Origin: Bradyrhizobium sp. Ghvi
Lineage (GTDB): Bacteria; Pseudomonadota; Alphaproteobacteria; Rhizobiales; Xanthobacteraceae
Length of the DNA: 64,000 nucleotides
Assembly (NCBI RefSeq): GCF_900115265.1
Contig: NZ_FOVU01000005.1
Location: forward strand, 434,001-498,000
Direction: 5' to 3'
The notes under the pieces were generated by a model. The model ran no database searches, was not told where the DNA came from, and saw only the letters and a program-made list of their open reading frames with translations. Below are positions 17,779-26,946 of the stretch, in pieces. Within the stretch, counting starts at the first letter, position 1, and every line of letters starts with the position of its first letter. Both the position numbers and the translations under genes were made by a program.

Positions 17779-19110
17779 ATGGCCGTGACGAGGCTCAAGA
17801 TTGGCGCCAGCGCCTACAGCGTCGAAATGGATGCGCATGAACGCGCATCGCGTGACGAGATCATGGCGTTGCAGAAGCAACGCCTGGCCTGGTCGCTGAA
17901 ACACGCCTACGACAACGTCGCGCATTATCGCAAGGCGTTCGATCAGGCCGGCGTGCATCCGTCCGATTTTCGGGAGCTCGCCGATCTCGCCAAATTTCCG
18001 TTCACGGTGAAAACGGACCTGCGGGACAATTATCCCTTCAACATGTTCGCCGTGCCGCGCGAAAAGCTGGTGCGCGTGCATGCCTCGTCCGGCACGACGG
18101 GCAAGCCGATCGTCGTGGGTTATACGCAAGCCGACATCGACACCTGGTCGAACGTGATGGCGCGCTCGATCCGCGCCGCAGGCGGCCGCAGCGGCATGAT
18201 CATCCACAACGCCTATGGCTATGGCCTGTTCACGGGCGGCCTTGGCGTGCATTACGGCGCCGAAAAGCTCGGCTGCACCGTGGTGCCGATCTCGGGCGGC
18301 ATGACCGAGCGGCAGGTGCAGCTGATCAACGATTTCCGTCCTGACATCATCACGGTGACGCCGAGCTACATGCTGGCGATCCTCGACGAGTTCAAGCGCC
18401 AGAAGCTCGACCCGCGGCAATGCTCGCTCAAGATCGGCATCTTCGGTGCCGAGCCCTGGACCAACGCCATGCGCGCCGAGATCGAGGACGCTTTCGACAT
18501 GGATGCGACCGACATCTATGGTCTCTCCGAGGTGATCGGCCCCGGCGTCGCCCAGGAATGCATCGAGACCAAGGATGGTTTGCATATATGGGAGGACCAT
18601 TTCTATCCTGAAGTGATCGACCCTGAAACCGGCGCGGTGCTGCCGGATGGCGAGAAGGGCGAACTAGTGTTCACCTCCCTCACCAAGGAAGCCTTCCCGG
18701 TGATCCGCTATCGCACCCGCGACCTGACGCGGCTGCTGCCGGGAACGGCGCGGCCGGGCATGCGGCGGATGGAGAAGGTGACGGGCCGCTCGGACGACAT
18801 GATCATCCTGCGCGGCGTCAACCTGTTCCCGACCCAGATCGAGGAGATACTGCTCGCGACCGAGTGGTGCGGCGGGCATTTCATCCTGGAGCTCACCCGC
18901 GAAGGCCGCATGGATGAGCTGACCATCATCGCCGAGGCGCGGACCGAAAGCTGGGACGGAAGGGGTCTCATCGACCACGCTGAACGGATCTCGGCCCACA
19001 TCAAGAACACGATCGGGATCAGCTCGAGGGTCCAGATAGTTCCTCCCGCCACGCTGGAGCGCTCGCTCGGCAAGGCACGGCGCCTCTACGACAAGCGGCC
19101 CAAGGACTGA
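17779..19110 (+). CDS. paaK: Phenylacetate-CoA ligase PaaK
   Basis: 443 residues, typical of PaaK. AMP-forming ligase that makes phenylacetyl-CoA, the first step of the pathway. The P-loop HASSGTTGKPIVVG lies near 101-114, the adenylate motif YGLSEVIGPGVAQEC in the middle, and the C-terminal domain carries RSDDMIILRGVNLFPTQIEE. Follows paaI by 42 bp. A rho-independent hairpin follows at 19146. Confidence 0.97.
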   Translation: MAVTRLKIGASAYSVEMDAHERASRDEIMALQKQRLAWSLKHAYDNVAHYRKAFDQAGVHPSDFRELADLAKFPFTVKTDLRDNYPFNMFAVPREKLVRVHASSGTTGKPIVVGYTQADIDTWSNVMARSIRAAGGRSGMIIHNAYGYGLFTGGLGVHYGAEKLGCTVVPISGGMTERQVQLINDFRPDIITVTPSYMLAILDEFKRQKLDPRQCSLKIGIFGAEPWTNAMRAEIEDAFDMDATDIYGLSEVIGPGVAQECIETKDGLHIWEDHFYPEVIDPETGAVLPDGEKGELVFTSLTKEAFPVIRYRTRDLTRLLPGTARPGMRRMEKVTGRSDDMIILRGVNLFPTQIEEILLATEWCGGHFILELTREGRMDELTIIAEARTESWDGRGLIDHAERISAHIKNTIGISSRVQIVPPATLERSLGKARRLYDKRPKD

Positions 19111-19145
19111 CTTGACGGATTGACTCGACCAGCCCCAAAGGCGAC

Positions 19146-19172
19146 AAGGCCCACGAGAAATCGCGGGCCTTT
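19146..19172 (+). terminator. Terminator of the paa operon, abutting the next start codon
   Basis: AAGGCCC and GGGCCTT arms with an inner CGA-GAAA-TCG extension and one mismatch, followed by TTTCC. It ends 3 bp before the ATG of the next gene. Confidence 0.75.
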
Positions 19173-19174
19173 CC

Positions 19175-20179
19175 ATGTCACCAGCCGATCCCAAAGCCGT
19201 CGAGGCGCGTTGCGTTCGCCTCAATGCCAAGGCCGAGAACGCCGCCTCGGTCGCGCTGGTCGTGGAGCATCACACGCTCACGCGCGGTCCCAATGATCTG
19301 CTGATCGAAGTCAAGGCCGCGGCCGTCAATCCGTCCGACGTCAAGGCCGCGACCGGGCTGATGCCCTATGCCGTCTTCCCCCGCACGCCGGGCCGTGACT
19401 ACGCCGGTGTGGTGATCGACGGGCCCGCCGGCACGATCGGCCACGAAGTGTTCGGTTCCTCCGGGGATCTCGGCATTCGCCGCGACGGCACCCATGCCAG
19501 CCATCTCATTGTCGAGGCGGATGCGGTGGTGGAGAAGCCAAAGGGGTTGTCATGGGAAGAGGCCGCCGGAATCGGCGTGCCGTTCGTGACCGCAATGGAG
19601 GGATTTCGGCGTGCCGGGATTCCGAAGCCCGGCGAAACCGTTCTGGTGTTCGGCGTCAACGGCAAGGTCGGCCAGGCTGCGGTGCAGATCGCGACCTGGC
19701 AGGGCGCGCAAGTCATCGGCGTGGTGCGCAAGGCGGCGGCCTACGCGGGCCACGCCAACGCGGCGATCGAGGTGATCGACGCCTCGGCCGCCGATGTCGC
19801 CACGCGCGTGCGCGAGCTGACGGGTGGCAAGGGCGCCGACATCGTCTTCAACACGGTCGGCGACCCCTATTTCCAGGCGGCGCACAAGTCGCTCGCGTTG
19901 CGCGGCCGCCAGATCCTGATCGCCGCGATCGACCGCATCGTGCAGTTCAACATCCTCGAATTCTATCGGGGACAGCACACCTATGTCGGCATCGACACGC
20001 TCGGCCTCTCCTCGTCCGCGACCGGTGCGGTGCTGCGGGATCTCGGCCCCGGCTTTGCGAGCGGACACTTGAGGCCGTTTCCAATCAAAGCAAACGCGAC
20101 CTATCCGCTTGAGCGAGCGAAGGAGGCGTACGTTGCGGTCGCCGGCTCCTCGCGGGACCGCGTGATCCTGAAGCCGTAG
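19175..20179 (+). CDS. Zinc-independent MDR oxidoreductase (quinone oxidoreductase-like)
   Basis: 334 residues. Medium-chain dehydrogenase/reductase: GroES-like N-terminus with AAVNPSDVKAATG and PGRDYAGVV, and a Rossmann domain with LVFGVNGKVGQAAVQIA near 164-180. The zinc-ligand Cys cluster of alcohol dehydrogenases is absent, so NADPH:quinone or enone reductase activity is more likely. No ribosome site precedes the ATG because a terminator hairpin occupies that position. The YeeE gene starts 2 bp after its stop. Confidence 0.87.
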   Translation: MSPADPKAVEARCVRLNAKAENAASVALVVEHHTLTRGPNDLLIEVKAAAVNPSDVKAATGLMPYAVFPRTPGRDYAGVVIDGPAGTIGHEVFGSSGDLGIRRDGTHASHLIVEADAVVEKPKGLSWEEAAGIGVPFVTAMEGFRRAGIPKPGETVLVFGVNGKVGQAAVQIATWQGAQVIGVVRKAAAYAGHANAAIEVIDASAADVATRVRELTGGKGADIVFNTVGDPYFQAAHKSLALRGRQILIAAIDRIVQFNILEFYRGQHTYVGIDTLGLSSSATGAVLRDLGPGFASGHLRPFPIKANATYPLERAKEAYVAVAGSSRDRVILKP

Positions 20180-20181
20180 TC

Positions 20182-21237
20182 ATGGACTCGACCCAACTCG
20201 TCATCTTCGCCGGTCTCGTCATTGGCCTGGTCTACGGCTCCGTCGGCTTGCTCAGCGGCTTCTGCCTGATGAGCAGCATGCGCGGCTGGCTGGGGCAGGG
20301 CGACGGGCGGCTGGTGCGGAGCTATGCGCTGGCGCTCGCAGTTGCGATCGCGGCCAGCCAGATCCTCGCCGGCGAGGGCATGGTCGATCTCGGCAAGTCG
20401 ATCTATCTGCAACCAACCTTTTCGGTGCCGGTGCTGTTTCTCGGCGGACTCCTGTTCGGTTACGGAATGGTGCTGTCGAACGGTTGCGGCTCGCGTGCGC
20501 TGGTGCTGCTCGGCCGAGGCAATCTCCGCTCGTTCGTCGTCGTGATCGTGCTTGCGATTGCCGCGCAGATGACACTCAAGGGCCTGATCGCGCCGGCGCG
20601 CATTGCGCTGGTCCAGGCAACGCAGGCGACAGTCAGCATGAACACGCTGCCGTCAGTGCTGGCGACGCTCGGTGTCACGGAAGGGCTTTCGCGCGTGCTG
20701 GCCGCGGCTGTGATCGTCCTCGCGTTGATCCTGTTCGCTTTCGCGCATGCGGGGTTCCGCCGCTCACCGGGCCAGATCGCGGCGGGCGTCGTTGTCGGTC
20801 TCCTCGTCGCCGGCGGCTGGTACGCGACCGGCTATCTCGGTGCTGACGATTTCAATCCGGTGCCGGTGACCTCGCTCACCTTCATCGCGCCGATCGCCGA
20901 TAGCCTGCAATACGCCATGCTCTCGACCGGCCTGACGCTGAATTTCGGCATTGCGACCGTTGGCGGCGTCTTCGTCGGCAGTCTGGTGACTGCGATCGTG
21001 ACCGGCCGCTTCCACCTCGAAGGCTATTCCTCGCCGCGGCACATGCTGCGCTCGGCCGGTGGCGCCGCCTTGATGGGGATTGGCGGCGTGATGGCGTTCG
21101 GCTGCTCGATCGGGCAGGGGCTCACCGGCATGTCGACGCTTGCGGCGGGCTCGTTCATCGCGGTCGCCGGCATTCTGCTTGGCACGACGGCAGGCCTGCG
21201 CGGCGCGTTGCGGGTTCAGCCGCTCGCGGTCGCCTGA
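20182..21237 (+). CDS. YeeE/YedE family sulfur (thiosulfate) transporter
   Basis: 351 residues, about nine or more hydrophobic segments. The two DUF395/sulf_transp repeats are visible: SNGCGSRALVLLGRGNLRSF with Cys102 and MAFGCSIGQGLTGMSTLAAGS with Cys308; Cys28 lies in SGFCLMSS. In the thiosulfate importer TsuA such cysteines relay the substrate through the membrane. It may form an operon with the preceding oxidoreductase (2-bp gap). The last 22 bp overlap the convergent EamA gene. Confidence 0.9.
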   Translation: MDSTQLVIFAGLVIGLVYGSVGLLSGFCLMSSMRGWLGQGDGRLVRSYALALAVAIAASQILAGEGMVDLGKSIYLQPTFSVPVLFLGGLLFGYGMVLSNGCGSRALVLLGRGNLRSFVVVIVLAIAAQMTLKGLIAPARIALVQATQATVSMNTLPSVLATLGVTEGLSRVLAAAVIVLALILFAFAHAGFRRSPGQIAAGVVVGLLVAGGWYATGYLGADDFNPVPVTSLTFIAPIADSLQYAMLSTGLTLNFGIATVGGVFVGSLVTAIVTGRFHLEGYSSPRHMLRSAGGAALMGIGGVMAFGCSIGQGLTGMSTLAAGSFIAVAGILLGTTAGLRGALRVQPLAVA

Positions 21238-22133
21238 CGGCGCAATAACCGGTCACCCAGCGTTGCAAGACCAATGCCGGTGACGATCAACGCGGCCGCG
21301 ATGCCAAGGCTGATGTCGATCGGCTCACCCAGCAGGATCGCGGCCGTGGCAATGCCGACGAGCGGCGTCGCCGTGGTGCCGAGCGAGGTCGTCAGCGCCG
21401 AGATGCTCTTGTTGACCATCGACATCGCCCAATAGGCCAGTGCTGTTCCGATCAAGCCGGAGTACAGGAACAACAGCACGAGCCGCCACGACCATTGCGC
21501 GTGCGGCAGGCCATCCGCCACCGTTGCGGATCCGGTCAATACGATGGTTGCGACCAGCACCTGCCAGATCAGGAGCTGGAGCGGGGATGCGATCCAGCGG
21601 TGCGCGCGGATATAAATGATGTTTCCGGCCCAGGAGATCGCGGCCAGGATGACCATGCCGGCGCCGAGCAGGACATTCGCATTGGTCCAGTCGATGGACG
21701 TCGGATTCAGGATCACGGCAAGTCCGACCAGCCCGAGCAGGGCGCCGGCGAGCTTTGGCGCCGTCAGCGTATCTTTCCCGAGCAGGGGCGCTGATATCGC
21801 GACCCAGAGCGGCGTGGTGTAGCCGAGCACGATGGCCTTGCTCGCGGGCAGGAAGCGCACGCCGGCGGCAACCAGCACCGAGAACACCGTCATGTGCAGC
21901 AGCGCCACGCTCAAGATGACGGGAATGTCGCGCCGCTCGGGGATCACCAGATTGTTGCTCAGGCCGAGGATCACGAACAAGCCGGCCAGCGCGATCCAGC
22001 TCCGGATCGCCGAGGTCCACAGCGGCGGAAGGAACTGGACGAGCTGCTTCGTCACCGACCAGTTCACGCCCCAGGCCAGCACGACGATGAGAAACAGGCC
22101 GACGGCGGTGCGGGGAGACAGGGAGGAGTTCAT
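21216..22133 (-). CDS. EamA/DMT family exporter
   Basis: 305 residues from the ATG at 22133 (AAGGA 7 bp upstream); the frame is open further but without support. Ten hydrophobic segments in two EamA repeats, beginning AVGLFLIVVLAWGVNWSVTKQ and ending with a positively charged RLLRRQ tail. A metabolite/drug exporter of unknown substrate. It is divergent from a MocR regulator, which probably controls it. Confidence 0.9.
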   Translation of the reverse strand: MNSSLSPRTAVGLFLIVVLAWGVNWSVTKQLVQFLPPLWTSAIRSWIALAGLFVILGLSNNLVIPERRDIPVILSVALLHMTVFSVLVAAGVRFLPASKAIVLGYTTPLWVAISAPLLGKDTLTAPKLAGALLGLVGLAVILNPTSIDWTNANVLLGAGMVILAAISWAGNIIYIRAHRWIASPLQLLIWQVLVATIVLTGSATVADGLPHAQWSWRLVLLFLYSGLIGTALAYWAMSMVNKSISALTTSLGTTATPLVGIATAAILLGEPIDISLGIAAALIVTGIGLATLGDRLLRRQATASG

Positions 22134-22176
22134 CGCAGGGTCCTTGAAGCAGTCCGGTCCGGTGGATAGCATTCGC

Positions 22177-22200
22177 TCTGGCTCCCAAAAAAGAGCCAGA
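22177..22200. promoter_or_regulatory. Palindrome in the eamA-mocR divergent promoter
   Basis: TCTGGCTC, 8 bp, GAGCCAGA: perfect 8-bp arms in the 82-bp gap, ending 15 bp before the regulator start. It is a candidate operator for autoregulation by the MocR protein. Confidence 0.5.
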
Positions 22201-22215
22201 TAGGAAAGGAACAAG

Positions 22216-23664
22216 GTGCCAGTTTCGGAAGGCATGATCTCCGCGCTGATCGATCTGAAACGCGCCGGCGATGACGGGCTGGTCGCGCAACTGACGAGCC
22301 AGCTGCGAAGCCTGATCGCCGCCGGCCGCCTTGCGAAAGGCAGCGCCCTGCCGTCCAGCCGACGGCTCGCGAGCGATCTTGGCGTCTCGCGCAACACCGT
22401 CACCTACGCCTTTGAGCAGCTCGCCGCCGAGGGATATCTCGAGGCATCGCACGGCCGCCGTCCCGTGGTGACGGTCGACGGCGGCGAGCGCATCGCAGGG
22501 GTCGGCGCCATCGCTTCGCGCGCTCGCTCGGCCAAACCGCGGCTCTCGCCATGGGCTGCGAAGCTCAAGCAGACCGACTGGCCGATGTCCTATCAGGCCT
22601 CGCTCAGGCCGCTGCGTCCAGGGCATGGAGATTTCAGGGAGTTTCCGGACGAGATTTGGGCGCGCTGCCTGCGCCGCAGTGCGGTGCGCGCCGCCAAGCG
22701 TGAGCTTGGTCCGATCAACCGCATTCGCCTGTGTGAGGCGCTGGCGCATTATCTGGCGACCAGCAGGGGCGTTCGCGCTAGGGCCGACCAGATCATGATC
22801 CTGCCGAGTGCGCAGGCCGCGCTGACCCTGATCGCTTCTGTCCTCATCACGCCTGGCGACGGGGTCTGGGTCGAGGATCCCGGTTATCCCGGCGCCGCAG
22901 CGGCCTTCCGTGCATCCGGCGCGCATGTGACGGGTGTGCGGCTCGACGAACAGGGCATGGTGAGGACGCCGGGATTGGCTGCGCCCAAGCTCATCTTCAT
23001 GACGCCATCGCACCAGCACCCGACCGGACGGCTGATGTCTCTGGCACGCCGTACTGAGTTCTTGAGGTCATGCAGGCCCGGCAAGACCTGGATCGTCGAG
23101 GACGACTATGATGGTGAATTCCACTACGACAGCCGGCCGGTGCCGGCCTTGCAAGGGCTCGATGCCCATGGCCGCGTGTTCTATGTCGGCACCTTCTCGA
23201 AGCCGATGACGTCGGATATCCGGCTCGGTTATCTGGTCGCGCCGCCGGCGCTGGTCAGCACCCTGGAGATCGCGCAGCGCCATATCGGACTGATCGCGTC
23301 CAGCCATGTCCAGGAAGCGCTCGCCGAGTTCATCGGCGATGGGCATTTCCTCGCGCATCTGCGCCGGGTACGCCGACTCTATCATGCGAGGCGCGATCAT
23401 CTGGTCGAGGGACTGGAGCGCCATCTCGGGGATGTGCTCGACGTCGAGGTGCCCTCGGGCGGCATCCAGCTCGTCGCCCGCCTCAAGCGCGGTCGTGCAG
23501 ATCGGGCGGCGGTGAAGCGGTTGGTCGACGCAGGCGTTGAAACGCGTGCCCTGTCCAGCCTGGCGCTCGGCAAGCCGCGCGATCATGGCCTGCTGCTGGG
23601 CTTTGCGGCCTGGCGCGAGAGCGAGATCAGCGCGGCGCTACGGACGATGGCGTCGTGCTTCTAG
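22216..23664 (+). CDS. MocR family (GntR-HTH/aminotransferase fusion) transcriptional regulator
   Basis: 482 residues from a GTG with AGGA 5 bp upstream. An N-terminal GntR winged helix (LPSSRRLASDLGVSRNTVTYAFEQLAAEGYL, about 46-76) joins a fold-type I aminotransferase domain. PLP-site motifs are present: EDPGYPGAA, WIVEDDYDGEFHYD, and the lysine segment VGTFSKPM. MocR proteins use PLP or aminoacyl-PLP as effector, for example PdxR and GabR. The divergent EamA exporter is the likely target. Confidence 0.92.
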   Translation: MPVSEGMISALIDLKRAGDDGLVAQLTSQLRSLIAAGRLAKGSALPSSRRLASDLGVSRNTVTYAFEQLAAEGYLEASHGRRPVVTVDGGERIAGVGAIASRARSAKPRLSPWAAKLKQTDWPMSYQASLRPLRPGHGDFREFPDEIWARCLRRSAVRAAKRELGPINRIRLCEALAHYLATSRGVRARADQIMILPSAQAALTLIASVLITPGDGVWVEDPGYPGAAAAFRASGAHVTGVRLDEQGMVRTPGLAAPKLIFMTPSHQHPTGRLMSLARRTEFLRSCRPGKTWIVEDDYDGEFHYDSRPVPALQGLDAHGRVFYVGTFSKPMTSDIRLGYLVAPPALVSTLEIAQRHIGLIASSHVQEALAEFIGDGHFLAHLRRVRRLYHARRDHLVEGLERHLGDVLDVEVPSGGIQLVARLKRGRADRAAVKRLVDAGVETRALSSLALGKPRDHGLLLGFAAWRESEISAALRTMASCF

Positions 23665-23668
23665 CACA

Positions 23669-24892
23669 CTAGTCCACGGCTCTTGTGACGATACGGATCT
23701 CCGACGTCAGCGTCCGGTGCACGGGGCACTTGTCCGCGATCTCCATCAGCTTCTTGCGTTGCTCGGCATCCAGCGCGCCGTCCATCGAGATATCGCGCTC
23801 GATCTGGTCGAGCATGCCGTCGCGCGTTTCGCACTCCGCACAGTCCTTGGCGTAGATCTTGGAATGTTTCAGCGTGACCGTGACGCGATCGAGCGGCAGC
23901 GATTTGCGGTCGGCATAGAGACGCATGGTCATGGAGGTGCAGGCGCCGAGACCTGCCAGCAGGAAGTCATAGGGACCGGGACCGGCATCCTCGCCGCCGG
24001 CAGCTTTCGGCTCGTCCGCCGCCAGATGATGCGGACCGACGGTGATGATCTGGTTGAACTTGCTCTTGCGGGTCTCCTGTACCACGACTTTGCGCGGCTG
24101 TTCGGGAAGGTCCACCGTCTTCGCGGGACTTGCCGTGTCGATGTACCGGCTCGCCCAGGCCGCGATCACATCGGCCGCATAGAGTGCGTCAGCCGGTTTG
24201 GTCAGCAGATGATCGGCATGATCGAGCGAGACGAAGCTCTTGGGATGTTTCGCCGCAACGAAGATCCTGGTTGCATTGTCGATGCCGACGGTGTCGTCGA
24301 CAGGCGAATGCATCACCAGCAGCGCCTTGTGTAGTCCCGTGATGTCCTTCATCGGCTCGTGCTCGGCGATGTCGTCGAGAAATTCGCGCCTGATCCGGAA
24401 CGGGCGTCCCGCGAGTGAGACTTCGATCTCCCCCTGGGCGCGGATGTCATCGAGATGCTCTTTGAAGAGACCGGTGACATGCGCGGGATCGGAAGGCGCC
24501 GCGATGGTCGCAACCGCCTTGACTTCCGGAATTTGTCCGGCTGCCGCCAGGATCGCGGCGCCGCCGAGGCTGTGGCCGATCAGGACCGACGGTGCCTTGC
24601 GCGTTGCACGCAGATGGTCGGCAGCACGCACGAGATCGGCGACGTTGGAGGAGAACGTCGAATTGGCGAAATCGCCTTCGCTGGAGCCGAGCCCGGTGAA
24701 GTCGAAGCGCAGCACGGCGATGCCCTTCGCTGCGAGTGCGACCGAGATGCGCTTGGCGGCCAGCGTATCCTTGCCGCAGGTGAAGCAGTGCGCGAACAGC
24801 GCGTAGGCTGCGGGCTCGCCATCCGGCAGCTCCAGCGCGGCCGCGAGCTGATGACCGCCCTCGCCGGTGAATTGAAAGCGTTCGGTCGGCAT
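23669..24892 (-). CDS. Bifunctional alpha/beta hydrolase-OsmC family protein
   Basis: 407 residues. Residues 1-255 are an alpha/beta hydrolase with GHSLGG (Ser108), Asp around 200 (SPVDD) and His in DHADH near 225-228. Residues 270-407 are an OsmC domain with the peroxidatic/resolving pair Cys318 (GLGACTSMT) and Cys389 (DKCPVHRT). OsmC domains reduce organic hydroperoxides. The fusion is a known architecture in proteobacteria. Last gene of a leftward operon, 24 bp after the molybdopterin oxidoreductase. The role of the hydrolase half is unknown. Confidence 0.93.
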   Translation of the reverse strand: MPTERFQFTGEGGHQLAAALELPDGEPAAYALFAHCFTCGKDTLAAKRISVALAAKGIAVLRFDFTGLGSSEGDFANSTFSSNVADLVRAADHLRATRKAPSVLIGHSLGGAAILAAAGQIPEVKAVATIAAPSDPAHVTGLFKEHLDDIRAQGEIEVSLAGRPFRIRREFLDDIAEHEPMKDITGLHKALLVMHSPVDDTVGIDNATRIFVAAKHPKSFVSLDHADHLLTKPADALYAADVIAAWASRYIDTASPAKTVDLPEQPRKVVVQETRKSKFNQIITVGPHHLAADEPKAAGGEDAGPGPYDFLLAGLGACTSMTMRLYADRKSLPLDRVTVTLKHSKIYAKDCAECETRDGMLDQIERDISMDGALDAEQRKKLMEIADKCPVHRTLTSEIRIVTRAVD

Positions 24893-24916
24893 GAGTTTCC
24901 CCGTGCTTGTTTGGAT

Positions 24917-25576
24917 TCAATCGCTCGAATAACGCTGTTCGGCCCAGGGATCGCCGCGGTTATGGTAGCCGCGGACTTCCCAGAAGCCAGGCGCGTCCTT
25001 GGTCAGGAATTCGATGGCCTGAAGCCACTTCGCACTCTTCCAGAAATACAGATGCGGCACGACGAGCCGTACCGGGCCGCCGTGTTCCTCGGTCAGCGGC
25101 TGGCCTGACCAGCTATGGGCGAGGAGCGCGTCTTCGGCGGCAAAGTCTTCCAGCGCGAGATTGGTGGTGTAGCCGTCATAGGAATGCAGCACGACGAAGT
25201 GCGCATCCTCGCGCGGCTGGCAGGCCGCGAGCAGTTCGCGCGTCGCAAGCCCTTCCCATTCATTGTCATAGCGCGACCACGTCGTGACGCAATGGATGTC
25301 GGAGGTGAACCGGTCCTGCTTCTGCGCTGCGAACTCCGCAAACGTCCAGAACACCGGATTCTCGATCGCGCCATAGACGTCGAGCCGCCAGCGCTCGCGC
25401 GAGACCGGCGGCATGACCCCGAGATCGAGCACCGGCCAGTCCTTGGTGAGATGCTGGCCGGGCGGCAGGCGCTGATCCTCCAGGCGCGTGAGCTTGCCGG
25501 TGAGGAAGCGGCCTTCGCGCGCCCATTTTTCCTTGGTGCGCGTCAGCTTGCTGTCGGATGGCGTTTCGTCGGCCAT
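24917..25576 (-). CDS. Sulfite oxidase-like molybdopterin oxidoreductase
   Basis: 219 residues. A single oxidoreductase_molyb domain with the Mo-ligand Cys96 in SDIHCVTTWS, followed by HSYDGYTTNL and GGPVRLVVPHLYFWKSAKW, as in YedY/SuoX-like proteins. There is no Tat signal and no dimerisation domain, so a short cytosolic member is likely. It is 18 bp downstream of the MFS gene and 24 bp upstream of the hydrolase-OsmC gene. Electron acceptor and substrate are unknown. Confidence 0.9.
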   Translation of the reverse strand: MADETPSDSKLTRTKEKWAREGRFLTGKLTRLEDQRLPPGQHLTKDWPVLDLGVMPPVSRERWRLDVYGAIENPVFWTFAEFAAQKQDRFTSDIHCVTTWSRYDNEWEGLATRELLAACQPREDAHFVVLHSYDGYTTNLALEDFAAEDALLAHSWSGQPLTEEHGGPVRLVVPHLYFWKSAKWLQAIEFLTKDAPGFWEVRGYHNRGDPWAEQRYSSD

Positions 25577-25594
25577 GTTCTACTCGTGAATGGG

Positions 25595-26917
25595 CTACTC
25601 GTGGCGATGCATCGCCGAGGCGTGCTTGGTGTCGCGCATCGAAGAATAGATGATCAGCGACAGGCAGATGATTCCGGCAAGATAGTAATAGAACCATTCC
25701 TCGCGCCCGATGGTCTTGAAATAAAGCGCGATGGCCGGTGCCGTGCCGCCGAAGACCGAAACGGTGATGGCGTAGGGCAGGCCGACGCCGAGGGCGCGGA
25801 CATTGGTCGGGAACAGTTCGGCCTTCACCACCGCGTTGATCGAGGTGTAGCCCGCCACGAACAGCCAGGCGGCGCAGATCAGGAGAAAAGCCATGAACGG
25901 CGACTTGGTCTCCTTCAGCGTCATCAGCAGCGGGACGGTCGCGAGCGTGCCGGCGACGCCGAAGAAGATCAACAGCGGCTTGCGGCCGATCTTGTCGGAG
26001 ATTGCGCCGTAGATCGGCTGGAGGATGGTCGCGAAGATCAGCGTGCCGAAGATCACGAAGGTGGTCTGATCTTCGGTCAGCCCGACCGAAAGCTTGACGA
26101 AGGTCTGCATGTAGGTGGTGAAGGTATAGAACGCCGCCGTGCCGCCGGCGGTGAGGCCAACCACCAGCAGCAGCTCGCGCGGATAACGCAGCAGATTGGT
26201 TATCGAGCCGGTCGGCTTCACCACCTTCTTGGCCTCCTCGAACGCCTCGGTCTCATGCAGGCCCCGCCGCATCACGGCGGCAAAGATCGCAAGGGCCGCG
26301 CCGATCGCGAACGGGATGCGCCAGCCCCAGGCCTTGAGTTCCTCGGGCGTGAGAAAAACCTTTTGCAGCAGCAAAAGCACAATGATGGCGGTGAGCTGGC
26401 CGCCGATCAGCGTGACGTACTGGAAGCTGGAATAGAAGCCGCGATGCTTGGGATCGGCAACCTCGCTCAGGTAGGTGGCACTGGCGCCATACTCGCCACC
26501 GAGACTCAGGCCTTCGATCACGCGGGCGAGCGCCAGGATCACCGGCGCGGCAAAGCCGATCGTGGCATAGGTCGGCGTCAGCGCGATGATCAGCGAGCCG
26601 AAGCACATGAACACGACCGACAGGGTCAGCGAGATGCGGCGGCCGAAATGGTCGGCGAGATAGCCGAAGAACCAGCCGCCCAGAGGGCGCATCAGGAAGG
26701 TCGCCGCAAAAACCACGGCCGCGTTCAATTGTTGGACGACGGGGTCGTTGCCCGGGAAGAAGGCCGGGGCGAAATAGAGCGCGAACGCCGTATAGGCGTA
26801 GAAGTCATACCACTCGACGAGGTTGCCGATCGAGCCGATGAAGATCGCCTTGATCCGCCGCCTGGCGTCGGCGAGATCGATGTGGTCGGAGGCCGGTTGG
26901 GTTGCTTGCTCTGACAC
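25595..26917 (-). CDS. MFS transporter, metabolite:H+ symporter (MHS) family
   Basis: 440 residues from the GTG at 26917, which has GAGGGG about 6 bp upstream; the frame extends to 27061 but overlaps the P450. Twelve predicted membrane segments. The MHS hallmarks are GNLVEWYDFYAY near the N-terminus and GYLADHFGRR in the loop 2-3. Relatives include KgtP, ShiA and ProP, which import organic acids or betaines. Located between a P450 and a molybdopterin oxidoreductase, it may import their substrate. Confidence 0.92.
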   Translation of the reverse strand: MSEQATQPASDHIDLADARRRIKAIFIGSIGNLVEWYDFYAYTAFALYFAPAFFPGNDPVVQQLNAAVVFAATFLMRPLGGWFFGYLADHFGRRISLTLSVVFMCFGSLIIALTPTYATIGFAAPVILALARVIEGLSLGGEYGASATYLSEVADPKHRGFYSSFQYVTLIGGQLTAIIVLLLLQKVFLTPEELKAWGWRIPFAIGAALAIFAAVMRRGLHETEAFEEAKKVVKPTGSITNLLRYPRELLLVVGLTAGGTAAFYTFTTYMQTFVKLSVGLTEDQTTFVIFGTLIFATILQPIYGAISDKIGRKPLLIFFGVAGTLATVPLLMTLKETKSPFMAFLLICAAWLFVAGYTSINAVVKAELFPTNVRALGVGLPYAITVSVFGGTAPAIALYFKTIGREEWFYYYLAGIICLSLIIYSSMRDTKHASAMHRHE

Positions 26918-26946
26918 GGCCGGCCCCTCGTTGATGTTCGGAAGGC

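Noticed and set aside
21325..23019. A 564-codon minus-strand open frame
   Set aside because: It overlaps the MocR gene antisense and the EamA gene out of frame and shows no recognisable domain.
25115..26914. A 599-codon plus-strand open frame
   Set aside because: Antisense to the molybdopterin oxidoreductase and MFS genes; the translation is Arg/Gly/Asp-rich with no domain.
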